Shown: piece by piece, positions 55,360 to 62,962 of the stretch
Numbering within the stretch: position 1 is the first letter of the stretch
How the letters are laid out: every line of letters begins with the position of its first letter
Source: Lacrimispora xylanisolvens
GTDB taxonomy: Bacteria; Bacillota; Clostridia; Lachnospirales; Lachnospiraceae
DNA length: 64,000 bases
Direction of reading: 5' to 3'
Assembly (NCBI GenBank): GCA_017084465.1
Contig: CP070896.1
Location: forward strand, 5,197,501-5,261,500
Notes under the pieces: model-generated
What the model saw: the letters and a program-made list of their open reading frames with translations, nothing else
What the model was told of the DNA's origin: nothing
The model's database searches: none
Made by a program: the position numbers and the translations under genes

Positions 55360-57237
55360 ATGCTAGAATGTTTACGTAAATTAAATTTACCGGAGTATGT
55401 ACAGGATATTTTAAATCAGTCAAAAGGTGTGGTCATTCCAAAATCAAGAAATGAACTGTTAACTCTTGCTATGGGTGGCGATGAGAACATTACATTCGAC
55501 ATTGATTATGAAGTGGAAGGCAAGGGAAGAGTTTTAGAGGCGACTGCAACCAAATGTAAAAATGGTATTGTTGTGAATTATATGGAAGATTATATGCGCA
55601 GACGTGATCCAAACTCCATGCTGATTGCGGATAAGAATCCTACGGATAAGCCAAGATATGAAGATGTTTATCACAAAGATTTCGAAATTCTCAGAATGGA
55701 TACCTTTGACTGGCTGAAAAATCAGGAACTGATATTTTTCCCATTTAAATCCGGCGGTCTGGAGTATGGTTATGATTCTGTTTTAGTAGCTCCGGCCAAC
55801 GCAGGATTTTTCGCAGCAGGCCTGGCAGATCTCCAGGGATTTTTAAACATAGACGAAATCACATATGATTTTAAACCGAGAGCAGTGGTTTTTCTTGCAC
55901 CGCCATTCCGCCATACCCATTTTAATGGAAAACAGGTAGTGGTTCATAACCGTCTTCAGGGAATACATGAGGTATATGCCTATAATCTTTATCCAGGCCC
56001 AAGTGCCAAAAAAGGTATTTATGGCGTGCTTTTAGACATTGGTGAGGAAGAGGGCTGGGTAACAGCACATGCTTCCGCAGTAAAGGTTATCACTCCTTAC
56101 GACAATGAAATCGTGATTATGCATGAAGGTGCTTCCGGCGGCGGAAAAAGTGAAATGCTGGAAGATATCCATAAAGAGATGGATGGAAGAGTTGTTTTAG
56201 GAAGAAATACAGTGACAGGAGAGAAGAACTACTTAAATCTCTCAGAGACCTGCGAATTAATTCCTGTAACAGATGATATGGCACTGTGCCATCCCCAGAT
56301 GCAGCAGGGCAGTAAGAAGCTGGTTGTAAAGGATGCAGAGTCCTCCTGGTTCTTAAGAGTGGATAATGTTAAGCGTTACGGAGATTCTCCCCAGTATGAA
56401 AGAATATTCATTCAGCCGGAAGAACCGTTAATCTTTTTAAACCTTCAGGGAGTACCGGAAGCGACTTGTCTGCCATGGGAGCATACCATGGACAGCACTG
56501 GAAAACCATGCCCGAATCCAAGAGTAATTCTGCCAAGAAAACTGGTTCCAAACTCCATTGATGAGCCGGTTGAGGTTGATGTGAGAAGCTTTGGAGTCAG
56601 AACACCAGCCTGTACAAAGGCAAATCCTTCATACGGTATTATGGGTATTATGCATATTCTTCCTCCTGCTCTTGCATGGCTGTGGCGTCTGGTAGCACCA
56701 AGAGGCTACAACAACCCAAGTATTATTGACTCCCAGGGAATGACCAGCGAAGGAGTGGGCTCCTACTGGCCGTTTGCAACAGGTAAGATGGTAACACAGG
56801 CAAACCTTCTTCTGGATCAGATATTACAGTCTACCAACACCCGCTATGTTCTGATTCCTAATCAGCATATCGGAGCGTATGAAGTGAGCTTTATGCCTGA
56901 GTGGATCTCCAGAGAATATATTGCACGCCGCGGAAGCGCCAAGTTCAAACCAGAGCATCTGGTAGAAGCCCGCTGTCCTCTGTTAGGATTTGGTCTTGAT
57001 TCATTAAAGATTGACGGACAATATATCAGAAGAGCATTCTTAAGACCGGAGACTCAGCAGGAAGTGGGTATTGAAGGTTACGATGCAGGTGCTGAAATCT
57101 TAACTGAGTTCTTCAGACAGGAACTGGTTAAATACAATACAGATGACTTAAATCCGTTAGGAAAGCAGATTATTGAGATGTTCATGAAGGGTGCAACAGT
57201 TCAGGATTATCTTGAAATTATGCCTATGAGATATTAA
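55360..57237 (+). CDS. DUF4914 family P-loop protein
   Basis: A 625-residue soluble protein of the DUF4914 family. A phosphate-binding loop HEGASGGGKSEMLEDIHKEM at about residues 257-276 is similar to the kinase loop of PEP carboxykinase, and other conserved segments include FLAPPFRHTHFNGKQ and EGVGSYWPFATGK. So a nucleotide-dependent enzyme is likely, but reaction and substrate are unknown. GGAGG is five bases before the ATG. Monocistronic, with an unusually long, structured upstream region and a strong terminator. Confidence 0.85.
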   Translation: MLECLRKLNLPEYVQDILNQSKGVVIPKSRNELLTLAMGGDENITFDIDYEVEGKGRVLEATATKCKNGIVVNYMEDYMRRRDPNSMLIADKNPTDKPRYEDVYHKDFEILRMDTFDWLKNQELIFFPFKSGGLEYGYDSVLVAPANAGFFAAGLADLQGFLNIDEITYDFKPRAVVFLAPPFRHTHFNGKQVVVHNRLQGIHEVYAYNLYPGPSAKKGIYGVLLDIGEEEGWVTAHASAVKVITPYDNEIVIMHEGASGGGKSEMLEDIHKEMDGRVVLGRNTVTGEKNYLNLSETCELIPVTDDMALCHPQMQQGSKKLVVKDAESSWFLRVDNVKRYGDSPQYERIFIQPEEPLIFLNLQGVPEATCLPWEHTMDSTGKPCPNPRVILPRKLVPNSIDEPVEVDVRSFGVRTPACTKANPSYGIMGIMHILPPALAWLWRLVAPRGYNNPSIIDSQGMTSEGVGSYWPFATGKMVTQANLLLDQILQSTNTRYVLIPNQHIGAYEVSFMPEWISREYIARRGSAKFKPEHLVEARCPLLGFGLDSLKIDGQYIRRAFLRPETQQEVGIEGYDAGAEILTEFFRQELVKYNTDDLNPLGKQIIEMFMKGATVQDYLEIMPMRY

Positions 57238-57268
57238 GAAAAAGATCTGATCAGGTCTTTATATATGA

Positions 57269-57318
57269 AAGCGCAGCTCTTAGAATGGGGTTTATCCATA
57301 GAGCTGCGCTTCTTTTTG
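57269..57318. terminator. Bidirectional terminator, DUF4914 / OYE
   Basis: AAGCGCAGCTCT / AGAGCTGCGCTT stem followed by CTTTTTG; convergent genes on both sides. Confidence 0.88.
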
Positions 57319-58378
57319 TTATTTATTATTTCGTTCGTATCTGATTCTGCCAGGACACTTTTCAGGATTAATCCGCCACATACAGATTTTGCAATGAATG
57401 CAGGCTCCTGTATCTTTTCCGTTCCTTGCATCATTTGCCCAGTTGGGATTAACCAAAGTTCCCCGTCCGATATCAACTATATCGATCCCGGTTGCAGTTA
57501 ATATCTCATCGGCCTGTTCTGGGGAAATGATTTCTCCCACGGTGAAAACCGGAACTAAGACCTGTTTCCTGATTTCCTGTGCACCGTAAATTAAGTCCGT
57601 GAACGGGTAATCAGACGGCTTAAATGGATCTGAAAGCTGCATAAATCCAAAAGAAATGTTGAGAAAATCAATACCCTCTGCCTGAAAAATCTTGGCATGA
57701 TCAATCCCATCCGATAGTGTGGGCTCGAACGCACCCAGCCGCATTCCTACGATAAAAGAATCAGGTGTACGTTTCCGGATCTCTCTGATTATTTCCAGAG
57801 CAAACAGCGCCGGATTTTCCCCATATTCATCATTTCGCACGTTCACCCGGCTGTTTAAGAACTGACTGATTAAATAGTTGTGGCATCCATGAAGCTCCAC
57901 TCCATCATAACCTGCCTTATATGCCCGTTCTGCGGCATCTGCAAATGAGTTCTGAATCCGGTGCAATTCCATAAGTGTGAGTGCTCTGGATTTTCATGTT
58001 ACCCTTCACCATACACTCGATGTCACTGGGGCAGACGGTTTCTTCCATAAAGCCGAAGACGCCGCCGTGATGAATCTGTACAAAGATGGGTGTCCCTGTT
58101 TCATGAACCGCATTTGTAATTCTTTTAAGTCCTTCAATCTGCCCGTCTTCCCAGATTCCAATCTGTGAATCACAAAGTCTTCCGTCCTTTTCTACACAGG
58201 TAGCCTCCTGAATGATGAGTCCCGGCCCGCCCTGGGCAATTTTACGGTAATGCTCCACCTGAATATCAGTTACATAGCCTGTGTCATCAGTACGGTTGTA
58301 AATTACCATGGGAGGTACGGCGATTCTGTTTTTAACCTCCAGATTACGAATCTTCATTGGATTAAATAATTTGTTCAT
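57319..58378 (-). CDS. NADH:flavin oxidoreductase (old yellow enzyme family), frameshifted
   Basis: FMN-dependent ene-reductase type protein of about 352 residues. KNRIAVPPMVIYNRTDD at the N-terminus, FVQIHHGGVFGF, GYDGVELHGCHNYLISQFL, and the C-terminal VDIGRGTLVNPNWANDAR (FMN phosphate site) are OYE-like; the cysteines CIHCKICMWRINPEKC follow the pattern of enoate-reductase/2,4-dienoyl-CoA reductase relatives lacking the rest of their Fe-S/FAD part. One extra T in TTTT at 57991-57994 (minus-strand A) breaks the frame; corrected NMKSRALTLMELHRIQNSF. Its start overlaps the MFS gene end by 17 bases. Confidence 0.87.
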
Positions 58379-59591
58379 TGATGATCTCCTTTTTATAATT
58401 ATGATTATATCCATTGTCGGTCAGAAAGTAAAGAAGGGCGATAAGCGGCATAGCCATTCCTATGAGAGAAGCGCCAAACCAGCTTGCATATGCATAAGCC
58501 CAGCCGCCCAGAAAAGAGCCAAGCGCTCCTCCCGTGAAGAAAACTGCCATAAATATGCCATTCATTCTTCCCCGGGTCTGATCACCCAGTTCATAAATTG
58601 CCTTCTGGCTCAGTACCAGGTTTCCCGAAACGGCCATGTCAAGAAGAAGTGCAGCTGCCAGAAAGACCATAAGGGAGATTCTGGTGGGAGATAAGATCCC
58701 GTGGGTGAGCAGGAATGCCGCCGATGCAGTGAAAAAAGCCAGAAGGGTAAGCGGTTTTGTGTACCCTTTGTCAGCCAGCTTTCCTGCAACAGGGGATACC
58801 GCTGCTCCCCCTACACCAGCCAGAGAAAATAATGCAATCCCGGTCTGGGTCAGGTGATAATGCTCTTCCAGCCACATAGGAGCCACAGTCCAGAAAAGAC
58901 TGAAAGAGCAAAAGAGACAGGCCTGATACACCGCCCTGCGCTTTAGTACAGGTGTGTGAATGAATAGCGGGAACAAAGAAGCGATCAGACTGGGGTATGA
59001 CTGATTCTTCCGGGGACTGCGGGGAGGAAGCAGATACACCAGGAAAGCTGCAATGACTGCCATAATACCGGCAGATAAAAGGAATACGCTCCGCCAGCCG
59101 GTAAATTGGGCAAGCAGGCTGGAAAGCGGGCGCGCTGCCATGATACCTAGTAAAAGTCCGCTCATAACATTGCCTACCATACGTCCCTGCTCCTTCCCAG
59201 GAACCAGCGAGGCTGAGTAAGGAACTAATATCTGTGCAGATACAGAACCAAAGCCGGTCAGGCAGGCTGCAAAAAGAAACAGGCCGGCATGGTGAGTGAG
59301 AGCACTAATGAGCAGACCGCAGGCAGCTGTCATCAGGCCTAAGCCGGTTAAAAGCCGGTTTTCTGCCATATCGCTTAAAGGTACGATAAAAAGGAGTCCA
59401 ATTACGTATCCCAGCTGAGTCATGGTGACAATAAGCCCTGTCATTGATCTGGGCATGGAAAGTGAATTGCCGATCAGTCCAGCAAGAGGCTGGGCGTAAT
59501 ATAAATTTGCGGCAATCAGACCGCAGGAGGCAGCCAGCAGGAATACCAGCCACAGAGGAGATTGATTTTTGCTCATTTTACTTTCTTTCAT
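58362..59591 (-). CDS. MFS transporter
   Basis: A 409-residue major facilitator protein with 12 predicted membrane helices. The loop 2-3 motif A is seen in VPLSDMAENRLLTG, and a central loop at PPRSPRKNQSYPS. The first ATG follows GAGG by about seven bases. Cotranscribed with the OYE gene and divergent from tetR, an arrangement typical of export of a compound that the regulator senses. Substrate unknown. Confidence 0.9.
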   Translation of the reverse strand: MKESKMSKNQSPLWLVFLLAASCGLIAANLYYAQPLAGLIGNSLSMPRSMTGLIVTMTQLGYVIGLLFIVPLSDMAENRLLTGLGLMTAACGLLISALTHHAGLFLFAACLTGFGSVSAQILVPYSASLVPGKEQGRMVGNVMSGLLLGIMAARPLSSLLAQFTGWRSVFLLSAGIMAVIAAFLVYLLPPRSPRKNQSYPSLIASLFPLFIHTPVLKRRAVYQACLFCSFSLFWTVAPMWLEEHYHLTQTGIALFSLAGVGGAAVSPVAGKLADKGYTKPLTLLAFFTASAAFLLTHGILSPTRISLMVFLAAALLLDMAVSGNLVLSQKAIYELGDQTRGRMNGIFMAVFFTGGALGSFLGGWAYAYASWFGASLIGMAMPLIALLYFLTDNGYNHNYKKEIINEQII

Positions 59592-59630
59592 ATAGGTACC
59601 TCATTTCTCATGGATTATATAAACTGTACG

Positions 59631-59724
59631 TATCGTTTAGTAATTAAATCTTAATCCTATTTTTTTATAAATGTCAATGGATTTTCCTTGAAAAATATAA
59701 ACGAAAGATATATAATAAACGAAA
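59631..59724. promoter_or_regulatory. Divergent control region with three TAAACGAWA sites
   Basis: TAAACGAAA occurs at 59698-59706 and 59716-59724, and the inverted form TATCGTTTA at 59631-59639. The first copy lies between TTGAAA (59688) and TATAAT (59711), a 17-base-spaced tetR promoter; the second overlaps its downstream edge and sits in the near-palindrome AACGAAACGTT. This is the expected place for the TetR regulator encoded alongside to bind. Confidence 0.6.
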
Positions 59725-59768
59725 CGTTCATTATATAAAATTGCTAATAGAAAGGACAATAACGAAAT

Positions 59769-60344
59769 ATGGCAGGCAAGGGAAGACCGCGCAGTGAATC
59801 AACAGAGAAAGCAATCCTTAATACCGCCCACACGCTGGTGACAGACCACGGATTTCAGGCTGTTACAATAGAAGGGATTGCCAAGCATGCAGGTGTGAGC
59901 AAGGCAACGATCTATAAATGGTGGCCGAATAAGGCGGCTGTAGTGGCAGACAGCTTTTTCACAACTCTAAAGGAACAGTATCCTGTGCCGGATACCGGTT
60001 CGGTAATAGAAGATCTGGTAATCCAGATCAGCAATCTTTCTTCGTTCCTGGCTTCGGATGAAGGACGGATTATAAGGGAATTGATTGCAGAAGGCCAGTC
60101 CGACTCTGATGTAGCAGAGGCTTACCAGTCCAGATATTTTTCACCTCGCAGAGAAGTTTCCAGAACAATTCTGGAACGGGGAGTTGAGCGGGGAGAGATG
60201 AAGAGCGGACTGAATCTGGAATTGTGTGTAGAAATGATTTATGCACCTTTGTTTTACCGGCTTTTAATTACCGGGGAAGGAATTGATGAAGAATTTTTGA
60301 GAAGTGTGGTTTCCTGTGTACTGAAAGGGCTTGGGGCGCTTTGA
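59769..60344 (+). CDS. TetR family transcriptional regulator
   Basis: A 191-residue TetR repressor. The N-terminal helix-turn-helix is TIEGIAKHAGVSKATIYKWW; the C-terminal part (residues 75-190) is a TetR_C-like ligand domain. It reads away from the MFS/OYE pair. AAAGGACA lies about 13 bases before the ATG. Likely autoregulated and a repressor of the MFS/OYE pair (inference from layout and repeats); inducer unknown. Confidence 0.9.
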   Translation: MAGKGRPRSESTEKAILNTAHTLVTDHGFQAVTIEGIAKHAGVSKATIYKWWPNKAAVVADSFFTTLKEQYPVPDTGSVIEDLVIQISNLSSFLASDEGRIIRELIAEGQSDSDVAEAYQSRYFSPRREVSRTILERGVERGEMKSGLNLELCVEMIYAPLFYRLLITGEGIDEEFLRSVVSCVLKGLGAL

Positions 60345-60465
60345 ACTCTTTAATGGCAACATTACCCTATTGGGAAAGGTTTTTGCCTGGGAAATGTATG
60401 ATTGGAGAGATGAAACGATTAAAATCCAGAAAATATGGACATGTATTTCCCCGTATAATAAGGCA

Positions 60466-60497
60466 TTGACATTGCCCTAGAGGGAAACGCTTATAAT
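60466..60497 (+). promoter_or_regulatory. MerR-type promoter of the microcompartment mini-locus
   Basis: TTGACA and TATAAT are 20 bases apart, too far for normal recognition, and the spacer holds the dyad TTxCCCTnnAGGGxAA (TTGCCCTAGAGGGAAA). An overlong spacer with a central dyad is the known signature of promoters activated by MerR-family regulators. No merR gene is present in this window. Confidence 0.6.
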
Positions 60498-60540
60498 TGA
60501 CTGGTAAAGTTTATATTTGCATGGATCGAGGTGGTATTAA

Positions 60541-60924
60541 ATGGGAAATGAATATGGAGCTTCACCAGAACAGGGAGAGCAGATCCGTATCGTTCAGGAA
60601 ACAGTGGCAGGAAGAGAAATTACTCTGGCTCATATTATCGGAGGACCGCTGCCAGTGGTATATCGTAAGCTGGGTTTAAATCCGGAAATTGATTACCGTT
60701 CATCTGCTATCGGAATTATGAATATGACTCCTCCGGAGTCGGCAGTCATTGCATCCGATATTGCGGTAAAGAGCGGAAATATTGATCTGGGGTTTGCTGA
60801 CCGGTTCAGCGGCACACTGATTATAACCGGTGAGATCGCAGAGGTTCAGGCTGCGATTACAGAGATCGTACAGTATTTTCATGATGAACTTGGGTATGTG
60901 ACCTGTCAGATTACAAAGCGGTGA
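60541..60924 (+). CDS. Bacterial microcompartment shell protein, EutS/PduU type (copy 1)
   Basis: A 127-residue, single circularly permuted BMC domain of the EutS/PduU class. Shell motifs: REITLAHIIGGPLPVVYRKL, AIGIMNMTPPESAVIASDIA and DLGFADRFSGTLIITGEIAE, matching the order in EutS. GAGGTGG precedes the ATG. It heads a three-gene cluster with a PduV/EutP-like GTPase and a second EutS-type gene; no enzymes of a complete microcompartment follow here. Confidence 0.92.
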   Translation: MGNEYGASPEQGEQIRIVQETVAGREITLAHIIGGPLPVVYRKLGLNPEIDYRSSAIGIMNMTPPESAVIASDIAVKSGNIDLGFADRFSGTLIITGEIAEVQAAITEIVQYFHDELGYVTCQITKR

Positions 60925-60928
60925 TAAG

Positions 60929-61367
60929 ATGAAAATTGTTTTTATGCGGAAGAAGCGAAGCAGGCAAGACTTCTCTGACCCAGGCATTAAAGGGAGAGCC
61001 GGTGGTTTATCATAAGACCCAGTATGTCAATCACTGGGATGTTACCATTGATACACCGGGAGAATACGTGGAAAATAAGAATATATCCATGCAGGCTCTC
61101 TGCTGTTTTTCCTATGAGTCAGATGTCATTGGCCTGCTGTGCGGAGCAGATGAACCCTTTAATCTCTTTCCGCCGGGGATTATCAATGCCTGCAACCGGC
61201 CTATGATTGGTATTATAACCAAAATAGATGCTCCCGGGGCAAAGGTTGCCATGGTGCGGCAGTGGCTGGAAGAAGCCGGATGTGAACGGATTTTCCCAGT
61301 CAGCAGTATCACTGGGGAAGGCATTGCCTTACTGAAGGAGTATTTAGGGGAAGAGAAAAAAGGATAA
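60929..61367 (+). CDS. PduV/EutP family small GTPase, N-terminal frameshift
   Basis: A P-loop protein of about 146 residues similar to PduV, which in Salmonella binds the PduU shell protein. Walker A is GRSEAGKTSLTQALKGEPV, the switch region DTPGEYVENKN, and G4 IITKIDAPGAKV. The ATG region (MKIVF...) and the body differ by one frame near 60933-60944; two added T (giving MKIVFLCGRSEAG) or one A removed (MKLFLCGRSEAG) restores it. It lies 4 bases after the first shell gene and 21 before the second. Confidence 0.85.
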
Positions 61368-61388
61368 ACCCAGAAAGGGTGTGTTTAA

Positions 61389-61820
61389 ATGACAGAAAAG
61401 CGGCCTGATCAGGAAGCATTGCAGCAGATTTTAGGAAAAACACACAGACATGGGGGAAATGAGCAGATGCGTGTGGTAAAAGTCTCCGTTTCCGGGAAAG
61501 AAATATCAATGGCCCATGTCATCGGAGTTTCCGAACCTTCTGTATATAAGAATCTGGGCCTGGATATAGGTACCCATGCAGGAGAGGACTTTAAAGGAAT
61601 GTCAATCGGTACCATTCATATGTCCCCTCCGGAATCCACAGTCATTGCAGCAGATATCGCGGTAAAAGCCGGGTACGTGGAACTGGGATTTTTAGACCGG
61701 TTCAGCGGTACCCTGATTTTGACTGGTCCTTTGGAGGAAGTGAAAACTGCTGTGTTTGAAATTATGAAATATTTTCGTGAAGAGTTACAGTATAAGGCTT
61801 GTCCGGTTACAGTGAGATAG
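61389..61820 (+). CDS. Bacterial microcompartment shell protein, EutS/PduU type (copy 2)
   Basis: A second EutS/PduU-type BMC protein, 143 residues, with a 27-residue N-terminal extension (TEKRPDQEALQQILGKT and following) compared with copy 1. The core repeats KEISMAHVIGVSEPSVYKNL, SIGTIHMSPPESTVIAADIA and LGFLDRFSGTLILTGPLEEV. AAAGGGTGTG precedes the ATG. The two copies probably assemble into the same shell facet class, with the GTPase attached. Confidence 0.92.
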   Translation: MTEKRPDQEALQQILGKTHRHGGNEQMRVVKVSVSGKEISMAHVIGVSEPSVYKNLGLDIGTHAGEDFKGMSIGTIHMSPPESTVIAADIAVKAGYVELGFLDRFSGTLILTGPLEEVKTAVFEIMKYFREELQYKACPVTVR

Positions 61821-61822
61821 TA

Positions 61823-61866
61823 TAAAAGCGGTTCTGCAAGGAGTAATGAAGCAGAGCCGCTTTTTC
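61823..61866. terminator. Bidirectional terminator after BMC cluster
   Basis: AAAGCGGTTCTGC / GCAGAGCCGCTTT stem followed by TTTTT, between the shell gene and the convergent LysR gene. Confidence 0.85.
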
Positions 61867-61875
61867 CTGTTAAAA

Positions 61876-62802
61876 TCACTCCACAAAAACCGCCAGCCCA
61901 TCCGCCCGGATTAAATCTTTTAACTCTTCCAGATAATTTCGGGCGAATATACTTAAATGTATCTTTGGATTCTCAATCCAACCAATTCTCATACATTCCG
62001 AGGTAACTAGAGGAACGGCAATAATATTATCTCCGTTTAAGTTGCTGTTTAAGATTCCGCTGCAGATGGTATAGCCATTCAAGCCAATTAATAAATTAAA
62101 TAACGTAGCCCGGTCACTGACATAGATGATTTTCTTTCTTGGGACAGTACTTAATATCTCCTCAGAAAAATAAAAGGAGTTATATTCCCCCTGTTCAAAA
62201 GCCAGAAACGGATAGGGCATTAAATCCTCCATTGTAACAGATAATCGGCTGGAAAGAGGATGTGATGAGCTGATAAATACATGGGGAGAAGCTTCAAACA
62301 ATGGGTGAAAAATCAGCCCGCTGTCTTTAAAAAGCTTTTCAAGCACCTTCTCATTAAAATCATTTAAATAAACAATACCAAGTTCACTTCTGAAATTTTT
62401 CACATCCTCAATGATCTCAAACGTTCTTGTTTCCCGTAAAGTGAATTCATATTCGTCATTATCCTGCCTTTCCACCAGATTAACAAAAGCATTCACAGCA
62501 AATGCATAATGCTGGGTGGATATGGAGCAGATCCTTTTTGCCGGAGTTTTTTTCAAATAATGCTGTTCCAGTAAATCAGCCTGTTCCAGAACCTGTCTTG
62601 CATAGGAAAGAAATTCACTTCCGTCTGAGGAAAGAGAGATCCCCTTTGGATTTCTGTTAAATATGGTGATGCCGTATTCCTGTTCCAGTTCTTTCACTGC
62701 ATTGGAAAGGCTGGGCTGGGTGATGAAAAGCTGTTTTGCAGCCTCTGATATAGAGCCGCAGTTTACAATAGTGATGATGTAACGAAGCTGCTGAAGCGTC
62801 AT
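61876..62802 (-). CDS. LysR family transcriptional regulator (methionine-gene neighbour)
   Basis: A 308-residue LysR protein: winged helix-turn-helix MTLQQLRYIITIVNCGSISE and TQPSLSNAVKELEQEYG at the N-terminus, then an effector-binding domain (about residues 90-305). It is divergent from the MetE-family gene, with a perfect palindrome between them, so it most likely controls that gene; the effector is not known. Confidence 0.9.
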   Translation of the reverse strand: MTLQQLRYIITIVNCGSISEAAKQLFITQPSLSNAVKELEQEYGITIFNRNPKGISLSSDGSEFLSYARQVLEQADLLEQHYLKKTPAKRICSISTQHYAFAVNAFVNLVERQDNDEYEFTLRETRTFEIIEDVKNFRSELGIVYLNDFNEKVLEKLFKDSGLIFHPLFEASPHVFISSSHPLSSRLSVTMEDLMPYPFLAFEQGEYNSFYFSEEILSTVPRKKIIYVSDRATLFNLLIGLNGYTICSGILNSNLNGDNIIAVPLVTSECMRIGWIENPKIHLSIFARNYLEELKDLIRADGLAVFVE

Positions 62803-62850
62803 TGCTATGGATTCCTCTCTTTCTCATTCTGTTTTTATTCTAACACAAAG

Positions 62851-62873
62851 TGGTATAGTTTAAAACTATACCA
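62851..62873. promoter_or_regulatory. Perfect 23-base palindrome, LysR-type operator
   Basis: Arms TGGTATAGTTT and AAACTATACCA around a single central A, in the 160-base gap between the divergent LysR and MetE-family genes. It contains the T-N11-A pattern typical of LysR sites. This is the strongest operator candidate in the window. Confidence 0.7.
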
Positions 62874-62962
62874 GGTCATAAAAATATAGAATTTTACACA
62901 TATCACTTTATCCGTTAGAATAAAGAAAAACAAGGCAGGAAAAAAGAGAGGAAAGTAAAACC

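Noticed and set aside
58308..58694. Plus-strand ORF across the OYE/MFS junction
   Set aside because: Shadow of two well-supported minus-strand genes; no family features.
60541..61820. Complete ethanolamine or propanediol utilisation operon
   Set aside because: Only EutS/PduU-type shell genes and the GTPase are present; no enzymes, vertex proteins or other shell genes follow.
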